36,128 bases of DNA, taken from NCBI GenBank assembly GCA_046729975.1, contig JBKPHS010000189.1:1-36128 (forward strand), written 5' to 3'. Positions 33,328 through 36,128 of this stretch are shown here, piece after piece (the first letter of the stretch is position 1; the number at the start of each line of letters is the position of its first letter). The translations under genes were made by a program, and so were the position numbers. Origin of the DNA: JBKPHS01 sp046729975 (GTDB taxonomy: Bacteria > Actinomycetota > Thermoleophilia > Solirubrobacterales > Thermoleophilaceae). The notes beneath the pieces were generated by a model, which had not been told where the DNA came from, made no database searches, and worked only from the letters and a program-made list of their open reading frames with translations.

Positions 33328-34368
33328 CTAACCGAACCAGACCGAGGTACGCGAAGCCAGCATCCGGTCGAGCTCGCGCTGTATGCGACCCCGGATGTCC
33401 TCGGCGAGCGACTGCACGAGGCCGAGGTCGTCGGCGTCTTCGGGCCCGTAGCGGTCGAGCTGCACCGGATCGAGGAAGCGGATCTTGAACTTCGCCGGCA
33501 GGTACATCAGCCCCGCGGCCAGCCCGAAGTGCGGGAAGGCATGGTTGATCGGGAAGTAGATGAGGCCGGTGAGCCGTTCGAGCAGCGGGATGTGGGCGAA
33601 GATCGGCATGGCCTCCTCGGCCCCAACCACCGCGATCGGGACGATCGGAACGCCGGCCCGGATCGCCGTCTTGACGAAGCCGCCGCGTCCGAAGCGGCGC
33701 AGCCTGTAGCGCTGCCAGTAGAGCTTGCGGGAGGCCTTCTGGCCCTCGGGGAAGACGAGCGCGAGGCGGCCCTCGTCGGCGAGCAGGCGCTGTGCGTTCG
33801 CGGGATGGGCCGCGACGAGCCCGATCTTGTTCGCGAGCATGCCGATGCCGGGGTAGCCCTTGAACCAGTTCTCGCCGAGCATGTAGACGGGCCGCGGCAC
33901 GTCGTGCTCGTTGCGGATCGACTGCATGATCATCGGGGCGTCCGGCGGCAGCGCGCCGGAGTGGTTCGACACGAGAAGCGCGCCGCCGTCGCTCGGCACG
34001 TTCTCGACGCCCTCCTGCTCAACCCGGAACCAGTAGCTGTAGTAGAAGTTGAGCAGCGGTTCGACGAGGTCGAACACCCGCTCCGAGCGCCCCCAGTCGT
34101 CGACCGCCCGGCTTGTGTCGGGAGAGGGGATCAGCTCCCTGAGCGCACGCGGATCGGGCGGCCGCTCCCAGCCGTCTCCGCCGGCCTCCTGCGGCAGCCC
34201 GTAGACGTCCTCGTGCGGATCGAAGTCCGGCTCGCGCGGACGCAGGTCCTCGGCGCCCGCCGCGGACGAGAGCGGTCCGCCGAGGAGGGGGCTGTCGGGG
34301 GTCAGTCGGCCGCGAGGAGCTGCCGCTCTTCGTCGAGCTGCCTGAGCTTCCTCTGCAAGCGATCCCAC
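33328..34368 (-). CDS. PlsC-type acyltransferase
   Basis: A 346-residue acyltransferase for lysophospholipid or glycerolipid substrates. The catalytic motif reads VSNHSGALPPDAPM (the His-x6-Asp variant common in actinobacterial members), followed by GLVAAHPANA, the FPEGQK acyl-phosphate motif and VPIVPIAVVGAEE. The first 90 residues are polar, low-complexity and probably linker. The start is uncertain. GTG 34368 has GAGGGGAAG upstream but overlaps the small gene at 34302-34505 by 67 bases. A non-standard CTG near 34302 would avoid overlap. Confidence 0.85.
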   Translation of the reverse strand: MGSLAEEAQAARRRAAAPRGRLTPDSPLLGGPLSSAAGAEDLRPREPDFDPHEDVYGLPQEAGGDGWERPPDPRALRELIPSPDTSRAVDDWGRSERVFDLVEPLLNFYYSYWFRVEQEGVENVPSDGGALLVSNHSGALPPDAPMIMQSIRNEHDVPRPVYMLGENWFKGYPGIGMLANKIGLVAAHPANAQRLLADEGRLALVFPEGQKASRKLYWQRYRLRRFGRGGFVKTAIRAGVPIVPIAVVGAEEAMPIFAHIPLLERLTGLIYFPINHAFPHFGLAAGLMYLPAKFKIRFLDPVQLDRYGPEDADDLGLVQSLAEDIRGRIQRELDRMLASRTSVWFG

Positions 34369-34505
34369 GACTTCCCCTCAGCCTCTTCGTACTCCTGGCC
34401 GTCGAGCTCCCGAACGCTGTCGTTGTAAGACGCCCACGCCTGCTTCGTGCGCGCATCGATGTCGGCCAACCTCCGAGCCTGATGCTGTGACGTGAACGTG
34501 GTCAC
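34302..34505 (-). CDS. Small coiled-coil protein (67 aa)
   Basis: A 67-residue charged helical protein, TTFTSQHQARRLADIDARTK and DRLQRKLRQLDEERQLL being the helices, without cysteine or membrane segment. GTG 34505 is preceded by an ideal ribosome site, GGAGGAGG with a six-base spacer, which argues strongly that it is translated. It overlaps the upstream part of the acyltransferase in another frame. I do not recognise a family. Position suggests co-expression with the acyltransferase. Confidence 0.68.
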   Translation of the reverse strand: MTTFTSQHQARRLADIDARTKQAWASYNDSVRELDGQEYEEAEGKSWDRLQRKLRQLDEERQLLAAD

Positions 34506-34592
34506 CGCGGGCCTCCTCCGCTGGTCGTGGCTGCTGGCGACTCGCCTCATACTAAACGGAGACCGCGCCGGAAAGGGCAGTACCCGCGGCTG

Positions 34593-35513
34593 CTACCGGC
34601 CGGCGAACGGAAGTTCCACGACCTCGGCGGAGGACCGTTCCTCGCCGACCGCGACCGCATCGCCCGGGGACGCCTCGCGCCGCACGATCGCCAGCGCGAT
34701 CGGCCCGTGCGCCGGCGACACGCACGCGGAGCCGACGGTCCCGACGCGCTTCTCGCCGAGCAGGATCTCGTCGCCGCCGCTCGCCGGGGCCGACAGCCGC
34801 AGGCCGCGCAAGTGGCGATTCGGCTTGCCCTTGTAGTGGAGGCGCGCGACCGTCTCCTGCCCGACGTAGCAGCCCTTGTCGAAGCTGACGGCGCGCTCGT
34901 TCAGCCCGGCCTCCTCGGGAATCGTGTCGCCATCCATCTCGAATCCGTGACGGGGGCGTCCGGACTCGATCCGCAGGCACTCTGCCGCCTCCGGCGAGAC
35001 GGTGGGGACGCCGAGCGCCTCGCGGACGGCATCGGCGTCGTCCGCCCCGGCGATCACGTCCACTCCGAGGTCGGTCGCCACGTAGAGCCCGTGCTCGCCC
35101 TCCACGAACGAATGCTCGCCGCCGGTCGGTGCGGCCTCGACCGCGTCGCGCGCGGCGGGGCCGATGAGCGACAGGATCGCCCGCTCCGCCGTGACGTCGC
35201 GGAGCTGCACGTCGCGGCCGATCGAGTAGGTCTGGGCCATTCGGGTGAGCGCCGGCAGCCCCGTCGACTCGCTGTCGAGCCAGAACCAGTCGTCGCCGCG
35301 CAGCACGCGCGCGTCGGCCTGGAGCTTGCCCTTGTGATTGAGCAGCGCCGCGTAGCACCCGGTGCCGGGCTCGAGGGACTCCACGTCGTTGGTCAGCTGC
35401 CCCTGGAGGAACTCCCCGACCTCGGCGCCCGTGAGCAGCAGCTTGCCGCGCTCGGAGCGGTCGACGAGGCCCGCGGCTGCCGTCAGCAGCTCGTACTCGG
35501 TGGTGGCGATCAC
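34593..35513 (-). CDS. ygfZ: YgfZ/GcvT-fold tetrahydrofolate-binding protein
   Basis: A 306-residue relative of the glycine-cleavage T-protein that helps repair or assemble iron-sulfur enzymes. The diagnostic motif is DKGCYVGQE (212-220) with Cys215. The N-terminal FLQGQLTNDVESL and LLNHKGKLQADA are also usual. The glycine-cleavage aminomethyltransferase residues are not expected, and the length is that of YgfZ. GTG 35513 follows a TAGAAT -10 box (35521-35526) by seven bases, suggesting a leaderless message. Divergent from the small membrane gene at 35570. Confidence 0.92.
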   Translation of the reverse strand: MIATTEYELLTAAAGLVDRSERGKLLLTGAEVGEFLQGQLTNDVESLEPGTGCYAALLNHKGKLQADARVLRGDDWFWLDSESTGLPALTRMAQTYSIGRDVQLRDVTAERAILSLIGPAARDAVEAAPTGGEHSFVEGEHGLYVATDLGVDVIAGADDADAVREALGVPTVSPEAAECLRIESGRPRHGFEMDGDTIPEEAGLNERAVSFDKGCYVGQETVARLHYKGKPNRHLRGLRLSAPASGGDEILLGEKRVGTVGSACVSPAHGPIALAIVRREASPGDAVAVGEERSSAEVVELPFAGR

Positions 35514-35520
35514 CCTGCCG

Positions 35521-35526
35521 ATTCTA
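35521..35526 (-). promoter_or_regulatory. -10 box of a leaderless promoter for ygfZ
   Basis: TAGAAT on the minus strand, seven bases before the GTG start. A TAGACT box for the divergent gene lies at 35551-35556. Confidence 0.5.
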
Positions 35527-35550
35527 GATAGCGAGCTCTGCCGGCAGGCG

Positions 35551-35556
35551 TAGACT
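35551..35556 (+). promoter_or_regulatory. -10 box for the small membrane protein gene
   Basis: TAGACT, four bases before GTG 35561 and 13 before ATG 35570. This favours the ATG as the true start. Confidence 0.4.
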
Positions 35557-35569
35557 CGACGTGGCAGCG

Positions 35570-35812
35570 ATGTTGATGCTGATCGACACGCGGTCACCGG
35601 CTCCGCGCCCGCTTGACGACGAGCGCCGGCCGGTCGAGCTCAACTGGCGGATCTGGTCCTGGCTCGGGCTCGCCATCCTGCTCTTCGCCATCGCGCTCCT
35701 TCAGGACGCCATGACCGGCTCGCTCCTTCTCGTCGCAGCCTTCGTGAGCGGCATGAAGGCCCTGGGGGCGGCGCTCGATCGCTGCGACGGCCTGCGCGAG
35801 CACAAACAGTAG
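35570..35812 (+). CDS. Small two-helix membrane protein (80 aa)
   Basis: About 80 residues with a polar start (DTRSPAPRPLDDERRP) and two hydrophobic helices, WSWLGLAILLFAIALL and SLLLVAAFVSGMKALGAAL. It ends in a charged tail with one Cys. ATG 35570 was chosen over GTG 35561 because the -10 box at 35551-35556 is too close for the latter. Function unknown; divergent from ygfZ. Confidence 0.68.
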   Translation: MLMLIDTRSPAPRPLDDERRPVELNWRIWSWLGLAILLFAIALLQDAMTGSLLLVAAFVSGMKALGAALDRCDGLREHKQ

Positions 35813-35825
35813 GGCAGGATCCGAC

Positions 35826-36128
35826 TCAAAGCCGCTGTTTGCCGCTTTGTGTCGTTCCACGCGCCACAGGGTCACGACCCTGTCTGTCCGGCCACCAACG
35901 CACCGCTAGAAGCTGTTGCGGCAGAAGGGTTCCGGGCAGCTCATAGGTGTGTGAACCGACCTTTCGTACTCGGCCCTGCTCACGATTCCCGAAGAAGACT
36001 TCGTGACTGATGCCGTCACAGGTCTTGACCGTGACAACGGGATTGCAAGTCGCAACGCCGAAAACGAGGTCGAACCGGGCGCTACGCCGCGCGGTCTCCC
36101 GTCCTGACATCCAGAACGTCCACTCCTC
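35826..36128 (-). CDS. Possible partial gene with unusual composition (runs off the window)
   Basis: The minus-strand frame ending at TGA 35826-35828 is open to the window edge (at least 100 residues), with an internal ATG at 36110. Its third-position GC is much lower than that of neighbouring genes, and rare-looking codons (AGA, CGT, ATA-poor but many T/A endings) appear. FDLVFGVATCNPVVTVKTCD and SHEVFFGNREQ show no family I know. It may be laterally acquired, the tail of a longer gene, or chance. I see nothing else between 35813 and the edge. Confidence 0.33.
   Translation of the reverse strand, partial: EEWTFWMSGRETARRSARFDLVFGVATCNPVVTVKTCDGISHEVFFGNREQGRVRKVGSHTYELPGTLLPQQLLAVRWWPDRQGRDPVARGTTQSGKQRL

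Overview
This is a GC-rich, densely coded stretch with Actinomycetota features: a GSI-alpha type glutamine synthetase end, GTP-dependent PEP carboxykinase, an actinobacterial-type ccr/ecm pair, a c-di-AMP (ydaO-type) riboswitch in front of a cell-wall hydrolase, a class E-like sortase, a FliA/WhiG-type sigma factor, frequent GTG/TTG starts, and many -10 boxes of the form TAnnnT only 4-10 nt before a start codon, which is the leaderless-mRNA signature. My best guess is a Thermoleophilia/Solirubrobacterales-like bacterium. This is inference from gene style, not a phylogeny. No rRNA, tRNA, CRISPR array, transposase or phage gene was seen.

Layout. 1-5.3 kb: glutamine synthetase end, a DUF255 thioredoxin-fold protein, a four-helix-bundle (IVP/S23) gene between inverted G-rich repeats, an acyl-CoA synthetase, and a c-di-AMP riboswitch with its NlpC/P60-like hydrolase. 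5.3-9.6 kb: an RTX-repeat secreted protein, an acyl-CoA dehydrogenase, a thioester-reductase-like SDR with an SCP2 protein, and a PaaI-type thioesterase. 9.6-13.2 kb (minus strand): a tightly overlapping operon of malyl-CoA lyase, two acid-CoA ligase subunits and a ferredoxin, with the thioesterase last. 13.3-18.7 kb: a secreted LVIVD beta-propeller, a MaoC hydratase, a coiled-coil protein, a sortase and a GGDEF/HD-GYP protein. 18.8-26.9 kb: pckG, an SDR, a zinc-ribbon protein, a lipoprotein, mobA, a 51-aa membrane protein, a sigma factor, a K+/H+ antiporter and an atypical response regulator. 26.9-32.7 kb: meaB and ecm, a metallo-beta-lactamase-fold hydrolase, clpS, an unknown ABM-like protein and ccr. 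32.7-36.1 kb: a 164-nt imperfect palindrome, a lipoprotein, an acyltransferase, a small coiled-coil protein, ygfZ, a small membrane protein and a compositionally unusual edge.

The theme is the ethylmalonyl-CoA (EMC) pathway for acetyl-CoA assimilation, scattered over about 26 kb instead of clustered. Crotonyl-CoA carboxylase/reductase (ccr), ethylmalonyl-CoA mutase (ecm) with its GTPase chaperone (meaB), a candidate methylsuccinyl-CoA dehydrogenase, a candidate mesaconyl-CoA hydratase (MaoC) and malyl/methylmalyl-CoA lyase (mcl) are all present. PEP carboxykinase offers a gluconeogenic exit. The acyl-CoA dehydrogenase, the mcl operon and the MaoC gene each carry the same palindrome, TTGACTsGCsAGTCAA or a close variant, just downstream of a plausible -10 box. 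This suggests a common repressor that is not encoded in this window.

The most novel-looking parts are: that shared operator; the acid-CoA ligase translationally coupled to mcl, whose large subunit reads more like the ATP-citrate lyase/citryl-CoA synthetase branch than like ordinary SucC; the ferredoxin coupled behind it; and the unrecognised 110-aa protein coupled to ccr.
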